This document shows, piece by piece, positions 44,893-55,227 of a DNA stretch of 64,000 nucleotides. A program made the translations under genes and the position numbers. Every line of letters starts with the position of its first letter. Positions within the stretch are counted from its first letter, which is position 1. The DNA is taken from assembly GCA_949292185.1 (NCBI GenBank), contig CASEYP010000010.1, forward strand, positions 1 through 64,000. The letters are read 5' to 3'. Source of the stretch: an uncultured bacterium (GTDB lineage Bacteria > Cyanobacteriota > Vampirovibrionia > Gastranaerophilales > Gastranaerophilaceae). Below the pieces are notes generated by a model. The model was not told the origin of the DNA and did no database searches. It was given only the letters and a program-made list of their open reading frames with translations.

Positions 44893-46386
44893 TTATTCGT
44901 TTCCCTGTATATTTATATTTTTTAGTATTTCCTCAAGCTCAAGTTTTTCGGCTTCATAATTAAAACTACCCTCAGCTTCAATTCTTTTTGCAAGAGATAA
45001 TGCTTCCTTTATATTATATTCACAAACGTTATCTTTGGCAAGAGTATACATAGTCAAAAATAATAAGTTTAAAACTTCATTATTATGTCCATCTATTCGC
45101 TCAGCTTTACGTAATTTTCTTTGCGCATCGGAATAATCTGATATAGAAATTAACCACTTTGCATACTCTAACAACCCGGGAAGATACCCTGAAGCTTCTC
45201 TTATAAATTTTTCAAAATTATCTCTAACCTTGTCTTTATTATCAAGTTTTTGGTAAGCTCTTGCTAAATTTAAATAATTATAAGATTTAGAACCATCAGT
45301 CCTTAACGCTTTTTTAAACATATCAATAGCATCTTCGACTCTGCCACTTGAAAGTTTTTCCAATGCCATTGCCTCTTGTATAAACACATCATTTCCATAC
45401 TTGCCTTTTAATTCATTTACAAGTTCGAATTTACCCTCTAATGCATCTAGCAAGGCTAATGCCAATTTTACATCCAAATATTCACTGTCTTTTTCAAGCG
45501 CAATATTAAAATGTTCTCTTGCCTTTTGAAAATCAAACATTCTTATATAAGCTTTACCCCATTCATAATGCAAAACTTCATTTTCTAAATCATTGTCCAC
45601 GGCTGTTTTAAATATTTTTTCGGTTTGAGCTCGGTCTTTTCTTCTTGAATAAACCTCGCCTAAAACTATATATGCAGGTTGCATTTGCTTATTATATTCA
45701 ATGGATTTTTTTGCATATTTTTCAGCTGCATCATAATCCGCCTTTAGCAATTTTAAATTTGCATATTCATAAGTGCTACTTTCATTTGGTGCAACTTTTG
45801 CTAAAAATTCCAATTTAGCCTCTGCTGAATCATAATCACAAAGCTTAACTTCCATTATCGCAGATAATAAAATTGCAGTAAAATTATATTTACTAATTTG
45901 TGCTGCTGCTACAAATTTATCTCGAGCTAGGGCATATTTTTTTAACTTCATCAATGTCATACCCCAACCTGTTTGAACATCAGTATTTAAAGGTGTTACC
46001 TTATTTGCTTGTTCAAAAGATTCTAATGCTTGATTATACATCTTTGAATTTAGTTGACACATTCCAAGACGCAGCCAAATTTCTTTATCCTGAGGATTAA
46101 TTTTTGCGGACTTTGAATAGAATTTAACTGCATCCTCAAATTTAGTTCGCAACTCATATATTTTGCCTAAATATTTATAAACTCTTGAATCTTGATCTGA
46201 TATATCCAAAGCTTTATTCAAAACTTGTTCAGCTTCGTCTAAATTTCGATTTTCAATAAGTTTCTTTGCTCTATTAACATAAGCAACAGTTGGAAGTGAT
46301 TGAATTATTGAGGCTTTTTTATATGAATCAATCAATTCACTTAAGTTTTTAATTTTTCCAACAATATTTTTTAGCAAATCAGACAA
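44893..46386 (-). CDS. TPR-repeat protein (497 aa)
   Basis: Tandem tetratricopeptide repeats cover residues about 35-470 (for example [50 protein letters not shown]). No signal peptide or membrane span. It overlaps the phosphatase gene by 16 nt and touches lysC, so all three are cotranscribed. Probably a scaffold; partner unknown. Confidence 0.88.
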   Translation of the reverse strand: MSDLLKNIVGKIKNLSELIDSYKKASIIQSLPTVAYVNRAKKLIENRNLDEAEQVLNKALDISDQDSRVYKYLGKIYELRTKFEDAVKFYSKSAKINPQDKEIWLRLGMCQLNSKMYNQALESFEQANKVTPLNTDVQTGWGMTLMKLKKYALARDKFVAAAQISKYNFTAILLSAIMEVKLCDYDSAEAKLEFLAKVAPNESSTYEYANLKLLKADYDAAEKYAKKSIEYNKQMQPAYIVLGEVYSRRKDRAQTEKIFKTAVDNDLENEVLHYEWGKAYIRMFDFQKAREHFNIALEKDSEYLDVKLALALLDALEGKFELVNELKGKYGNDVFIQEAMALEKLSSGRVEDAIDMFKKALRTDGSKSYNYLNLARAYQKLDNKDKVRDNFEKFIREASGYLPGLLEYAKWLISISDYSDAQRKLRKAERIDGHNNEVLNLLFLTMYTLAKDNVCEYNIKEALSLAKRIEAEGSFNYEAEKLELEEILKNINIQGNE

Positions 46387-46853
46387 TCTACCACCTCTCG
46401 GAAAGCTCCGTTACCAGCATCACTTTCTGTTATTTGTATATCTTTTACATTTTTTACTTTATCTACACTATGTGGAACAGTAATTTTATATTTTGCATAT
46501 TCTAAACATTCAATATCGTTTATATCATCACCTATATACAAATATTCTTCCTGTGATAAATTATATTTTTCAATAATAGATTTTAAAACATCTATTTTCT
46601 TTCTGATATTTTGATGAATTTCCACTATGTTAAACTTCTTTGCCATAGTTTCTATTGCAGAATTTGCTTCCCCAGAAATTATTGCAATATCATATCCGTT
46701 CTTTTTCAATATTGAAAAGCCCATTACATCCTTAAAATTTAATTTTCTGGACATTGTAAAATCTTCATTTATATAAACGCAATTATCTGTTACAACGCCG
46801 TCAAAATCTGTAATGACCATCTTTATTGTATTTGGAAGCTTTATCCCTGACAT
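46371..46853 (-). CDS. HAD phosphatase, KdsC-like (Kdo-8-phosphate phosphatase family)
   Basis: 160 residues from the internal ATG (MSGIKLPNTIK); the upstream in-frame GTG has no ribosome site and lies next to the promoter. HAD motif I is TDFDGVVTDN, motif II ISGEAN, and motif III/IV YIGDDINDIECLEYA, as in tetrameric C0 phosphatases of the KdsC/YrbI group. It would dephosphorylate Kdo-8-P, or a related nonulosonic acid phosphate, for outer-membrane or surface glycan. Confidence 0.85.
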   Translation of the reverse strand: MSGIKLPNTIKMVITDFDGVVTDNCVYINEDFTMSRKLNFKDVMGFSILKKNGYDIAIISGEANSAIETMAKKFNIVEIHQNIRKKIDVLKSIIEKYNLSQEEYLYIGDDINDIECLEYAKYKITVPHSVDKVKNVKDIQITESDAGNGAFREVVDCLIC

Positions 46854-46876
46854 TTTATTACACTTTTCCTTACGTA

Positions 46877-46905
46877 TTAACAAACTCCACACTATTTGGT
46901 ATAAT
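46877..46905 (+). promoter_or_regulatory. Promoter of the sensor kinase, overlapping a divergent -10
   Basis: TTAACA (46877-46882), 17-bp spacer, TATAAT (46900-46905). The next bases complete TATAATTATA, so the minus strand also has TATAAT (46909-46904) for the phosphatase operon. The two transcripts diverge from overlapping -10 elements. Confidence 0.65.
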
Positions 46906-46956
46906 TATAACATAAATTGGCAAAATTTCAGATAGAGAGAGTAAAAAAAGTAATAA

Positions 46957-48240
46957 ATGTTTTCATATTTTTATATAATTAACATCTGCGTAATCATAGT
47001 ATTTATATGCCTGTTCTTTATAACCAGAAGAACAAATAAACGTTGGTCAAAAATCAATGATTATTTAGGTAAAGTTACAACCACAGTAGACTCAATTCGT
47101 TATGGTAACCTTTCTACAAAAATAGAAAAAGTTGAACATCCTACATATCAAAATGTTACAGATAGTATCAACAGAATGGTTGAAACTCTTAACGACAGAG
47201 AAAGAATGATTATTGAATATCAAACAGAATTGATGCGTCAAAATAAGCTTTTGGAATCTGTCATAAACTCTTTATCAGACGGAATTTTAATTATTAATGA
47301 AAAATTTGAAATACTAAGAGCTACCCCAAAAATTTTAAAATGGTTTGGTGTTAAAGGTAAAGATATAATCGGTAAAAATGTATTTGATTTTATTCAACCT
47401 GTAAATGAAGATAGTTTTGATGTTTCAGGGCTTTCAAATGTTGAAGTTTTCATAAAACATACTCCGACAAATAACTTTATTGTAAATTCTCAACCATTAT
47501 CGTCTCTTGAAAAGAAAAGATTTGTATTAATCATCAAAGATATTACAACAGAAAAAGAAATTGAAACCTTAAAAGAAGATTTCGTCGCAACCCTTACCCA
47601 CGATTTGAAAGTTCCAATTGTTGCAGCATCAAACATGATTGATCTATTTTTGGCAAACAAATTCGGTGAAATTTCCGAAAAACAAAAATTTGCCCTTGAT
47701 AATATGAAAGAATCTAATAAAAATTTACTAGAACTTGTCCAAATTTTGTTAGAAACTTACAAATTAAAAGAACAAGGAATAAAACCACTTAAAGAAAACT
47801 TTGCCCTAAATCCATTTTTACAAGATATAGTAAATGAAATGGAACCAATTGCAAACAAAATAAAAATAGGAATAACATTTACACCTGCCAAAGATAACCC
47901 AACCCTATACGCTGATCCGCTTCAAATTCAAAGGGTCATCAAAAACCTAATTTCAAATGCCATTGATCATAGTAATACTAAAAAACCAATAGAAATTAAA
48001 ATCGGAAAAATCCCAGGTTTTACAACAATTTCAGTTATAGACTACGGTCAAGGTATTGCTAAAGATGAATTAAAAATGATATTTAACAAATACTATTCCG
48101 CAGCTAAAAAACTTAGAAAAGTCGGAACCGGCTTAGGGCTGTATTTATCACAACAAATTGCACTCGCTCACGGCGGAGAAATTCTTGTTACAAGTGAAGA
48201 AAATGTTAAAACAGAATTCTGTGTTAAAATTCCTTCCTAA
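46957..48240 (+). CDS. Membrane sensor histidine kinase
   Basis: 427 residues: one membrane span (about 2-22), HAMP-like linker (about 25-80), PAS domain (about 95-200), HisKA with phosphorylated His215 (TLTHDLKVP), and HATPase with N box LISNAIDHS, G1 DYGQGIAKD and G2 GTGLGLYLSQ. With almost no periplasmic part it probably senses a cytosolic or membrane signal through PAS. No response regulator is adjacent; the lone receiver at 55220 is 7 kb away. Confidence 0.92.
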   Translation: MFSYFYIINICVIIVFICLFFITRRTNKRWSKINDYLGKVTTTVDSIRYGNLSTKIEKVEHPTYQNVTDSINRMVETLNDRERMIIEYQTELMRQNKLLESVINSLSDGILIINEKFEILRATPKILKWFGVKGKDIIGKNVFDFIQPVNEDSFDVSGLSNVEVFIKHTPTNNFIVNSQPLSSLEKKRFVLIIKDITTEKEIETLKEDFVATLTHDLKVPIVAASNMIDLFLANKFGEISEKQKFALDNMKESNKNLLELVQILLETYKLKEQGIKPLKENFALNPFLQDIVNEMEPIANKIKIGITFTPAKDNPTLYADPLQIQRVIKNLISNAIDHSNTKKPIEIKIGKIPGFTTISVIDYGQGIAKDELKMIFNKYYSAAKKLRKVGTGLGLYLSQQIALAHGGEILVTSEENVKTEFCVKIPS

Positions 48241-48270
48241 ACACCTATCGAAATATCATTAAAAACTTAT

Positions 48271-49293
48271 TTATGATGCAAAATAATTCATCAAATCATC
48301 ATGTAAATTTTCATTTTTACATAATTTTTTCAATTTAGAAATTGCACGGTTTTCAATTTGACGAATTCTCTCCCTTGAAACTCCATATTGGGAGCCAATT
48401 TCATCCAATGTTTTCTTCATTCCGTTATTATCTAAACCATAACGTAATATTAAAACATCACGTTCCTTTTGGCTTAATTGATTTAAAATTCGTCTTATAT
48501 CTTCTAACATATTATCGTGAGAAACCTTCCCATCAGGCGTAATAGTAGAATTATCTACAATAAAATCTGCAATTTTAGAAGAATCATCATCAGATGTTGC
48601 TGGAGTATCCATACTAACTGTTGATTGAGCAGATTTTATGATAGAAGTTAATTTCGCAACAGGAAGTCCTAATCTGTATGCAATTTCTTGCTTCGTTGGA
48701 GGATGTCCAAGTTCTGTTGTTAAATCAATAGTCGCTCTTCTAATTTTTCCGATTGAATCAATCATATGTATCGGAAGTCTTATAATACGAGCTTTATCTG
48801 CTATCGCTCTTGTTATAGATTGTTGAATCCACCAAGTTGCATATGTTGAAAATTTATAACCTTTTTTATAATCAAATCTGCCTGCAGCTTTTAATAAACC
48901 AACGTTACCTTCTTGAATTAAATCAAGAAAAGACAAACCTCGACCTATGTATTTTTTTGCAATACTAACTACTAAACGCAAATTTGCATTGACTAAAACA
49001 TTTTTGGCAAATTCATCATGATCTTCTTGAATTTTCTTAGCTAAATCAATTTCTTCTTCTGTTGATAAAAGCGGAATTTTACCAATTTGTCTTAAATATA
49101 TTTTTACACTATCATCAGAATTTACTGAAACTAAACTTTCCTGAACTTTAGGATCGGCAACGGATTTTAAGACGTCTTCACCATCTTCATCTTCAATATC
49201 ACCTTCAAGTTCTTGCAACTTATTAAAGTCTACATGTTCATCTGAAATATCTTCGCCTGTTAATATACCAAAATGTTCAAATTCTTTCTTCAC
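48271..49293 (-). CDS. RNA polymerase sigma-70 family factor (RpoD/SigA type)
   Basis: 340 residues from GTG, correctly spaced after GGAG; a TTG four codons earlier contains that site. Region 1.2 ([16 protein letters not shown]), region 2 ([36 protein letters not shown]), region 3 and region 4.2 ([22 protein letters not shown]) are all present. Region 1.1 is short and acidic. It is either the housekeeping factor or a close group 2 relative; the promoters seen here fit its -10/-35 specificity. Confidence 0.93.
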   Translation of the reverse strand: MKKEFEHFGILTGEDISDEHVDFNKLQELEGDIEDEDGEDVLKSVADPKVQESLVSVNSDDSVKIYLRQIGKIPLLSTEEEIDLAKKIQEDHDEFAKNVLVNANLRLVVSIAKKYIGRGLSFLDLIQEGNVGLLKAAGRFDYKKGYKFSTYATWWIQQSITRAIADKARIIRLPIHMIDSIGKIRRATIDLTTELGHPPTKQEIAYRLGLPVAKLTSIIKSAQSTVSMDTPATSDDDSSKIADFIVDNSTITPDGKVSHDNMLEDIRRILNQLSQKERDVLILRYGLDNNGMKKTLDEIGSQYGVSRERIRQIENRAISKLKKLCKNENLHDDLMNYFAS

Positions 49294-49359
49294 AATAAGC
49301 TCCAATCATATAATATTATATAATCATAAATTGATGCCCTAAGTCGTCATCTGATTGTA

Positions 49360-50109
49360 CTATTTGTTATTTTTAATCAGTTTTTGGCGTAACGTTTCAA
49401 ATATTATTGCACTTAGCGCATTTGAAACATTTAATGAATTGAACTTGTTTTGCATAGGAATTTTTACTATAAAATCAGATGCCTTCAAAAGTGTTTTTGA
49501 AACCCCTGCGTGTTCTGCGCCCATTATTATTGCAAAGTTCATATCATTATAATTGACATCATAATAATTATCTTTTGCTGAAGCATCTGTTGCAATTATC
49601 CACCAGTTGTTTTCTTTTAACTTTTGTACTGCACTAATCAGGCTATTGACTTTTATTATTGGAATATGATTTATTGCACCTGCACTTGTTTTTTCTACAA
49701 CCGAATTAACCTGAACATTACGTCTTGACGGAATGATTATTCCATCAACACCTGCGCAAACACAAGTTCTTATAATTGCCCCCAAATTATGCGAATCTTC
49801 TATTCCGTCTAATATTACAAGTGAAGAATTTTCATGAGCATTTGCAATAAATTCATCCAAATCTGCATACTCAACAGGGGAAACAAGCGCAATTATACCT
49901 TGGTGATTAAATTCTGCATAAGGTTGAAACTTTTCCTTGGCTACAAATTGAAATATAACCCCTCGTTCTTGCGCTAATTCCTTAATCTTATTAAGCTTTG
50001 CATCAGAATGTATATTCTTGGAAATTAAAATTTTATTTATTTCTCTATTTCCCGCAATCAAAGCCTCTGTTACAGAATTTTTACCATATATAATTTCTGG
50101 ATTATCCAT
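49360..50109 (-). CDS. rlmB: 23S rRNA 2'-O-methyltransferase (SpoU/TrmH family, RlmB-like)
   Basis: 249 residues. An N-terminal substrate-binding domain opens PEIIYGKNSVTEALIAG; the SpoU knot follows (LDGIEDSHNLGAIIRTCVCAGVDGIIIPSR, IIMGAEHAGVSKTLL, IPMQNKFNSLNVSNALSAIIFE). It methylates a ribose in 23S rRNA, probably G2251 by analogy with RlmB. One base separates it from nadA. Confidence 0.92.
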   Translation of the reverse strand: MDNPEIIYGKNSVTEALIAGNREINKILISKNIHSDAKLNKIKELAQERGVIFQFVAKEKFQPYAEFNHQGIIALVSPVEYADLDEFIANAHENSSLVILDGIEDSHNLGAIIRTCVCAGVDGIIIPSRRNVQVNSVVEKTSAGAINHIPIIKVNSLISAVQKLKENNWWIIATDASAKDNYYDVNYNDMNFAIIMGAEHAGVSKTLLKASDFIVKIPMQNKFNSLNVSNALSAIIFETLRQKLIKNNK

Positions 50110-50110
50110 T

Positions 50111-51022
50111 TTATTTTGAAACCTCTAACATTTTATCAATACAATTTATTGCCTTTTTAGCAATTTCTTTATCTACAAAAATTTCAGGAGCTTCATCTTT
50201 TAACGCTGTATAAATATCTTCTAATGTATTTAATTTCATACTTTGACAAAATGCCGGTTTGTCATTAATATGATAGAAATATTTTGATGGATAATCACGC
50301 TTTAATCTATCAACAACTCCACTTTCTGTAGCAACAATGAAACTTTTATCTGAACTATTTTTTACATAACTCATTATACCTGAAGTACTACCTACATAAT
50401 CTGCACCATTAAGAAAAGCCTCTCTGCATTCAGGATGAGCCAGCACTAATGAATTCGGATGTTTAGTTCTTGTATCTTCAATTTCGGTTGGTTCCATACT
50501 GTTATGTATAGGACAATATCCGTTATATGTTAAAACTTCAACATTTTTTAAAGATTTTTCTACCCATCTGCCTAAATTTTTATCAGGTACAAATAATACT
50601 TTATTAACACCTAAACTTTTAACAATTTCAACAGCATTTGAACTTGTACAGCAAATATCGCATTCCGATTTTACTTCAGCTGTTGAATTAATATAACAAA
50701 CAACAGGAATATTCGGATATCTGCTTTTAAATCTTCTTAATTTATCTAAATCAATCATATCTGCCATAGAACACCCGGCTTTTTTGATGTTTGGAAGTAT
50801 AACTTTTTTATCCGGATTTAAAATTTTTGCAGTTTGTGCCATAAAATATACTCCGGCAAAAACAATTATATCCGCATCTGTTTCTTTAGCCTTTTGACAC
50901 AAAAATAATGAATCCCCAACATAATCTGCGACTTCATCAATTTCGATACTTTGGTAACAATGCGCTAAAACTATTGCATTTTTCTCTCTTTTAAGTTTCT
51001 TTATTTCTTCTATATAATTCAT
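50111..51022 (-). CDS. nadA: Quinolinate synthase
   Basis: 303 residues. Makes quinolinate from iminoaspartate and dihydroxyacetone phosphate, using a 4Fe-4S cluster. Cluster cysteines are in KKAGCSMADM (Cys84), the CDICCTSSNAVE region and AFCQSMK; the substrate motif HPECREAFLNGADYVGSTSG is intact. nadB and nadC are not in the window. Cotranscribed with rlmB. Confidence 0.95.
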   Translation of the reverse strand: MNYIEEIKKLKREKNAIVLAHCYQSIEIDEVADYVGDSLFLCQKAKETDADIIVFAGVYFMAQTAKILNPDKKVILPNIKKAGCSMADMIDLDKLRRFKSRYPNIPVVCYINSTAEVKSECDICCTSSNAVEIVKSLGVNKVLFVPDKNLGRWVEKSLKNVEVLTYNGYCPIHNSMEPTEIEDTRTKHPNSLVLAHPECREAFLNGADYVGSTSGIMSYVKNSSDKSFIVATESGVVDRLKRDYPSKYFYHINDKPAFCQSMKLNTLEDIYTALKDEAPEIFVDKEIAKKAINCIDKMLEVSK

Positions 51023-51087
51023 TTAAGAATTTGTCCTCCGTTCGGTGTAAATTTATGTTAAGATTTTTTCATTTATAAAATATATTG

Positions 51088-51093
51088 TATAAT
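51088..51093 (+). promoter_or_regulatory. Likely -10 element of the pilMN-pilO operon
   Basis: A perfect TATAAT 38 bases before the ATG, with an AT-rich region upstream but no clear -35. Confidence 0.45.
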
Positions 51094-51131
51094 AAAAATA
51101 AGAATATAGTAAGAAGAGTAAAAAGGTAAAT

Positions 51132-52904
51132 ATGTCATTACAGAATTTATTAGGATTGGGTGGAGGATCTGACGTATACGTAAGCGTATCGCCAGCTTGT
51201 GGTTTGGAAATGATTGCTCTTGACTCTCACGGCAATATTAAATCTTATGCTCAAACCCCACTAGATTATAACGAAGCACAAAGAGAAATAGCTAACTATG
51301 ACGAATTTAAATCTGGTCTAGAAACACTGTTTCAGATGAGAAATATTAATCCTGCCAAAGCTAAAGTGCACTTGAGTGTACCTACTGTTTGGTTTGGAAC
51401 AAAAGAAGGATTGCCTCTTCTTTTAGATGATAATGCCATTACCAATATTGTTATTGGTGATTTGGAACAAACTTATATCTTCAAACGTAAAGAACCAATG
51501 CCTTTTTGGTTTGATGCACTAGCTTCAACCAATTCAGATTCAAGAAGTGTATTTTATACTGCGGTACAAAAAGAAGCTATTGACCAAATAAAAGAAATCA
51601 TTACCTCTATGGGTGCAAGTCTTGTCAGCGTTGAATGTTCTATATTTGCAGATCTTAAAGCATTATATGTAACCGGTATAGCCGCTGAACAAATGCAAGA
51701 TGGATACTCTTGGAGCTTAATGATTGTTAACAATAGTGGCTTCCAATTAATGGGACTTCAAGGTAAAAAAATTCTTGATTACTATGAAGAACCATTACCT
51801 ATCAAATCTTATGAAGGTGAAGAAATCTATGCAGCTATTGAAAATGCTGCTCAAATTGCATTAATGAGTTCTCCTTCAAGTGCATTAATCGTTCTATCTG
51901 AAACAGATTTAGTATCTGCAGAAATTTTAGCAGGTCGCTTACAATTTAGCGGTAAAACAATATTTGTTGAAGATAACCAATTTAGAAAAGAACCTTTGAT
52001 GGAAATGAGTTTAAATATCCTATCAGAGGATCAAATCAAAGTTTCATTACACGCTATCGGTGCATATCAAGCACCAGGAGTTATGCCTGTTGACGTTAAC
52101 TTCCTAGCAGAAGGCGGTAAATCTAAAGTTGAAACTGCGGTTTTGGAAATTAATTTAGGCGGTGGAAAAGTTCTTGAATTAACCCCTAATAAAGCCAATG
52201 TAATTGTTTTAATTATAGGCGCTATAATTATGTCCGTAGTTGGATTAGGTTATTACACGACCGGTAATATGTTGGCAAAGAAACAAGCAGAAAGTACTGC
52301 CCTAGATGCTCAAATTACACAAATTGATGAACAGCTTAAAAAATATGAAACTAAAAAAGAAGATAATACATTCGATCCAATTGCTGAAATCGAACAAGTT
52401 TTAAAATACAACAGAGCGAAAATCATGGCATACGCTGCTTTAGGCGAGTCTATTCCGAAAAACCTATATTTAACATACTTTATGACCGGGGATGACGGAA
52501 AAATTGATATTAAAGGTTGTGCAGATTCCGTTGAAGACGTTTACGTTTTCTTCAAAAATCTTAAAGATTCTTTAGTTGAATCTCAATTAAGATTAAGCAA
52601 ATTGGATTTAAAAGCAGAATCTATTGATAAAGTTATTAATAGTACAGTTTCTACAGTTGATACAGCACCATATATCTTTGAAATCACAAATATGAGTGAT
52701 TCTCAACTTAAATCATTTATGGATCAATTGGCAGGAAAAGCTACTGATAATAGCAACGACTCAAATAACAAAACTAATAATAATAACAATAATACTAATA
52801 CTAATAGTGCTTCTGGAAATGCATCTGGTACAAATGCTAATGCAAACTCAAGTACTACTGCAAATGCTAACGCAAGTACATCAACCGATAAAACAGCAAA
52901 TTAA
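51132..52904 (+). CDS. Fused PilM-PilN type IV pilus assembly-like protein
   Basis: 590 residues. Residues 1 to ~320 look like an actin/FtsA-like PilM ATPase domain. A PilN-type junction follows (MPVDVNFLAEG, residues ~318-328), one membrane span (357-377), a coiled coil (ESTALDAQITQIDEQLKKYE) and a periplasmic PilN-like domain to ~535. The last ~50 residues are an Asn/Ser/Thr/Ala tail. In most bacteria PilM is cytoplasmic and binds the N-terminus of PilN; here both are one chain. PilO follows 17 nt later. Assignment rests on architecture and neighbour, since sequence is divergent. Confidence 0.75.
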   Translation: MSLQNLLGLGGGSDVYVSVSPACGLEMIALDSHGNIKSYAQTPLDYNEAQREIANYDEFKSGLETLFQMRNINPAKAKVHLSVPTVWFGTKEGLPLLLDDNAITNIVIGDLEQTYIFKRKEPMPFWFDALASTNSDSRSVFYTAVQKEAIDQIKEIITSMGASLVSVECSIFADLKALYVTGIAAEQMQDGYSWSLMIVNNSGFQLMGLQGKKILDYYEEPLPIKSYEGEEIYAAIENAAQIALMSSPSSALIVLSETDLVSAEILAGRLQFSGKTIFVEDNQFRKEPLMEMSLNILSEDQIKVSLHAIGAYQAPGVMPVDVNFLAEGGKSKVETAVLEINLGGGKVLELTPNKANVIVLIIGAIIMSVVGLGYYTTGNMLAKKQAESTALDAQITQIDEQLKKYETKKEDNTFDPIAEIEQVLKYNRAKIMAYAALGESIPKNLYLTYFMTGDDGKIDIKGCADSVEDVYVFFKNLKDSLVESQLRLSKLDLKAESIDKVINSTVSTVDTAPYIFEITNMSDSQLKSFMDQLAGKATDNSNDSNNKTNNNNNNTNTNSASGNASGTNANANSSTTANANASTSTDKTAN

Positions 52905-52921
52905 GATTTAAAGGATAAAAA

Positions 52922-53509
52922 ATGGATACAGAAAAAATAAAACAATTTATGATACCAATAGCTTTAGTAATCTTATTGATAGTAGGAGTTTTCTATGTTG
53001 GTAAAATGATTGTAACAAATTGGCAAGGTTATCAAGCCGCTGTACAAGATATATCAACAAAAACTGCAACTTTACAAGAAAAACAAGCTAAATTGGACAA
53101 TTTCAAAAAGCATGAAGACGAAATAAAAGCAAAAGAAGAAGAATCCAAAAAAAGTAGAAAACCATTCTACAAACCTATTTTATCCGGAATGGATACAGAA
53201 GCTGTAATTGCTGGTGAATTTGCTGAAATTTTACAATTAATCAGAGCTAACCAAATTAAAGTTAGATCAATCAAATATGATTATGATCCATCTGATGATA
53301 ATTTCGTAAAAGGCGCAGGAGATAAATACAACGTTGCCAGATTGAATATGGAAATGATCGGAAATTATTCTAATTATGATAACTTCTTAAAAGAATTATA
53401 TAAACACGAACATTTCCTAGATATCCAATCAGCTGAAATTGTTCCGTATAAAAAGAATAAGAGAATACTTCTTATTAACTTCAAAATGAAATTATATGCT
53501 CAAAAATAA
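52922..53509 (+). CDS. PilO-like pilus alignment protein
   Basis: 195 residues: short cytoplasmic start, one membrane span (FMIPIALVILLIVGVFYVG), coiled coil (about 40-75, TATLQEKQAKLDNFKKHE) and a ferredoxin-like periplasmic domain (LNMEMIGNYSNYDNFLKELYKHEHFLDIQ), the PilO pattern. It would form a heterodimer with the PilN part of the preceding protein across the inner membrane. Abuts the convergent radical SAM gene with no gap. Confidence 0.78.
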   Translation: MDTEKIKQFMIPIALVILLIVGVFYVGKMIVTNWQGYQAAVQDISTKTATLQEKQAKLDNFKKHEDEIKAKEEESKKSRKPFYKPILSGMDTEAVIAGEFAEILQLIRANQIKVRSIKYDYDPSDDNFVKGAGDKYNVARLNMEMIGNYSNYDNFLKELYKHEHFLDIQSAEIVPYKKNKRILLINFKMKLYAQK

Positions 53510-54364
53510 TTATTCAAATTTTGAAAAGTCTATAGAAAACATTTGTTTTTGAGATTTTATACAAGTATTGCAAAAGCTCGTTTCAAGCGAGCTTTTTTTA
53601 TTGTAATCACCAAAAGAACTCCCGCAGCGACCACGATAATCATTTGCTAAAAATGGACATGTATAAATTCCTGTTGCAGTCAGGATTCTGCCATACTCGC
53701 AATCTAATTTATCCCAATCATTTTTTATTTCCTCAAATTCAGATGCTGAATCATGCCAAGGATTAATCTGTAAATTAGTTCGGTCCATCTCAAAATTATT
53801 TTTATTAAATACAGCACCAAAACCTTGGACAATCTCGTCTTCTGGTAAATTATAATAATTTGTAACCGTAATTATCGGATTAAAACTATATTTTAACAAA
53901 TGTTTTAGAGCGAAAATAGCTTGTCTATAAGCTCCACGATAGCGAATATCATCATTTTTAATTTCCTCATAATGATCAATACTCAATTTGAAAATAATTT
54001 CATTCTCGGATTCTTCTTCCACTCGTTTTAAAAATCGTGCTTTCTTCTCATTGATAAAAGAACCGTTAGTACAAATACAAACATTAGAACGCTTCAAACA
54101 TAAACGCAAAATTGCATTAAAATCAGGATGAGTCATTGGCTCTGCACCTGTTAGATAAATACATTCGATATCATCTTTTGTTGTATCATTTAATGCCTGT
54201 TTTATAACATCGATAGATATAAAATCTGTTTCCTTCTTATATTTAGGAAAATCTATATAACAATGCTTACAATGTTGATTACAATTTTTAGCCGTCATTT
54301 CGATAAACAAATTATTTAAAACTTTCAATTCAGCAACTTCTGATTGATAAATATTACTCTTCAT
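53510..54364 (-). CDS. Radical SAM protein with C-terminal cysteine cluster
   Basis: 284 residues. The SAM-cleaving 4Fe-4S motif is C28-x3-C32-x2-C35 (CNQHCKHC); LTGAEPMTHP is the glycine-rich SAM motif and ICTNGSFI the next strand. The C-terminus has a compact Cys set (YTCPFLAND, GRCGSS, FCNTCIK) resembling a SPASM/twitch auxiliary cluster. Such enzymes often modify peptides or make cofactors. It is divergent from an aldolase-like gene; the substrate is unknown. Confidence 0.85.
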   Translation of the reverse strand: MKSNIYQSEVAELKVLNNLFIEMTAKNCNQHCKHCYIDFPKYKKETDFISIDVIKQALNDTTKDDIECIYLTGAEPMTHPDFNAILRLCLKRSNVCICTNGSFINEKKARFLKRVEEESENEIIFKLSIDHYEEIKNDDIRYRGAYRQAIFALKHLLKYSFNPIITVTNYYNLPEDEIVQGFGAVFNKNNFEMDRTNLQINPWHDSASEFEEIKNDWDKLDCEYGRILTATGIYTCPFLANDYRGRCGSSFGDYNKKSSLETSFCNTCIKSQKQMFSIDFSKFE

Positions 54365-54443
54365 AAAATATTTGCTCCTCCCCGTTTCAAAAACATGTTA
54401 AACTTCAATAATTAAAAATAAATTATCCACCAAGGCAAATAAT

Positions 54444-54488
54444 ATGAAACAAAAGGATATTCTTATGATAAAATCTATTTATGATTAA
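54444..54488 (+). CDS. Short overlapping upstream ORF in front of the aldolase gene
   Basis: A 14-codon frame (MKQKDILMIKSIYD), with an internal ATG at 54465 preceded by AAAAGGAT. It ends at 54488, overlapping the aldolase ATG at 54481 in another frame. The aldolase has no ribosome site of its own, so ribosomes finishing this ORF may restart there. This is inference. Confidence 0.4.
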   Translation: MKQKDILMIKSIYD

Positions 54489-55227
54489 ATTATTAGATTG
54501 CACAACAAGAGACGGTGGTCATATAAAAAACTGGAATTTCAATGATGAATTTGTATTCCAACTAATCGATTGTCTTGAAAAATCCAATGTTTCTTATTAT
54601 GAAATTGGCTATAGAAATTTTTATGACATCGAAAATAAAGGTAGCTTCTATCGATGTGATAAAAATTTATTGGAAAAATTTTACAAACATAAAAAGAATT
54701 TAAAAATCGGAGTAATGACTGATACAAAAAGATTTAATTATGATGATTTTCAAGATGGGAATAATGATTACCTTGATTTTGTAAGAATAGCCTGCCACCC
54801 GGATAGAATTGCTGATACTTTAGCTATTGCAGAAAATTTAAACAAAAGAAATTACAAAATTATTATTCAACTTATGGATATTTCAAATGTTAAAGATGAA
54901 CATTACGAAATTCTAAAAAACTGGAATCAAAAAAATATTTTAGAAACAATTTATTTAGCAGACAGCTATGGAACATTAAAACCTGAAGATGTAAAAACAT
55001 ATTTTAATAAATTAAAAAATTCAGGTTATGAGAAAATAAGTTTTCACGCACACGATAACATTAATCTTGCGCTAGAAAATAGCCTAGCTGCAATAGAACT
55101 TGGAGCATATTCTGTTGATATTACCCTCAATGGTCTTGGAAGAGCCGGCGGTAATCTTGATGCTGTTAAACTTCTTGATCAACTGGATGGGTTTAGTTCA
55201 GAATTTTATAAAAAACTTGTTATATAA
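54481..55227 (+). CDS. DRE-TIM metallolyase-like aldolase (HMGL-like)
   Basis: 248 residues of the HMG-CoA lyase / 4-hydroxy-2-oxovalerate aldolase superfamily. The metal-binding opening LDCTTRDGGHIKNW and the later metal histidines in SFHAHDNINLALEN are present, and TLNGLGRAGGNLD closes the barrel. It lacks the C-terminal communication domain of DmpG. Proteins like this occur in surface-polysaccharide and uncharacterised loci. The substrate is unknown. The ATG at 54481 is the first in frame. Confidence 0.82.
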   Translation: MIKLLDCTTRDGGHIKNWNFNDEFVFQLIDCLEKSNVSYYEIGYRNFYDIENKGSFYRCDKNLLEKFYKHKKNLKIGVMTDTKRFNYDDFQDGNNDYLDFVRIACHPDRIADTLAIAENLNKRNYKIIIQLMDISNVKDEHYEILKNWNQKNILETIYLADSYGTLKPEDVKTYFNKLKNSGYEKISFHAHDNINLALENSLAAIELGAYSVDITLNGLGRAGGNLDAVKLLDQLDGFSSEFYKKLVI

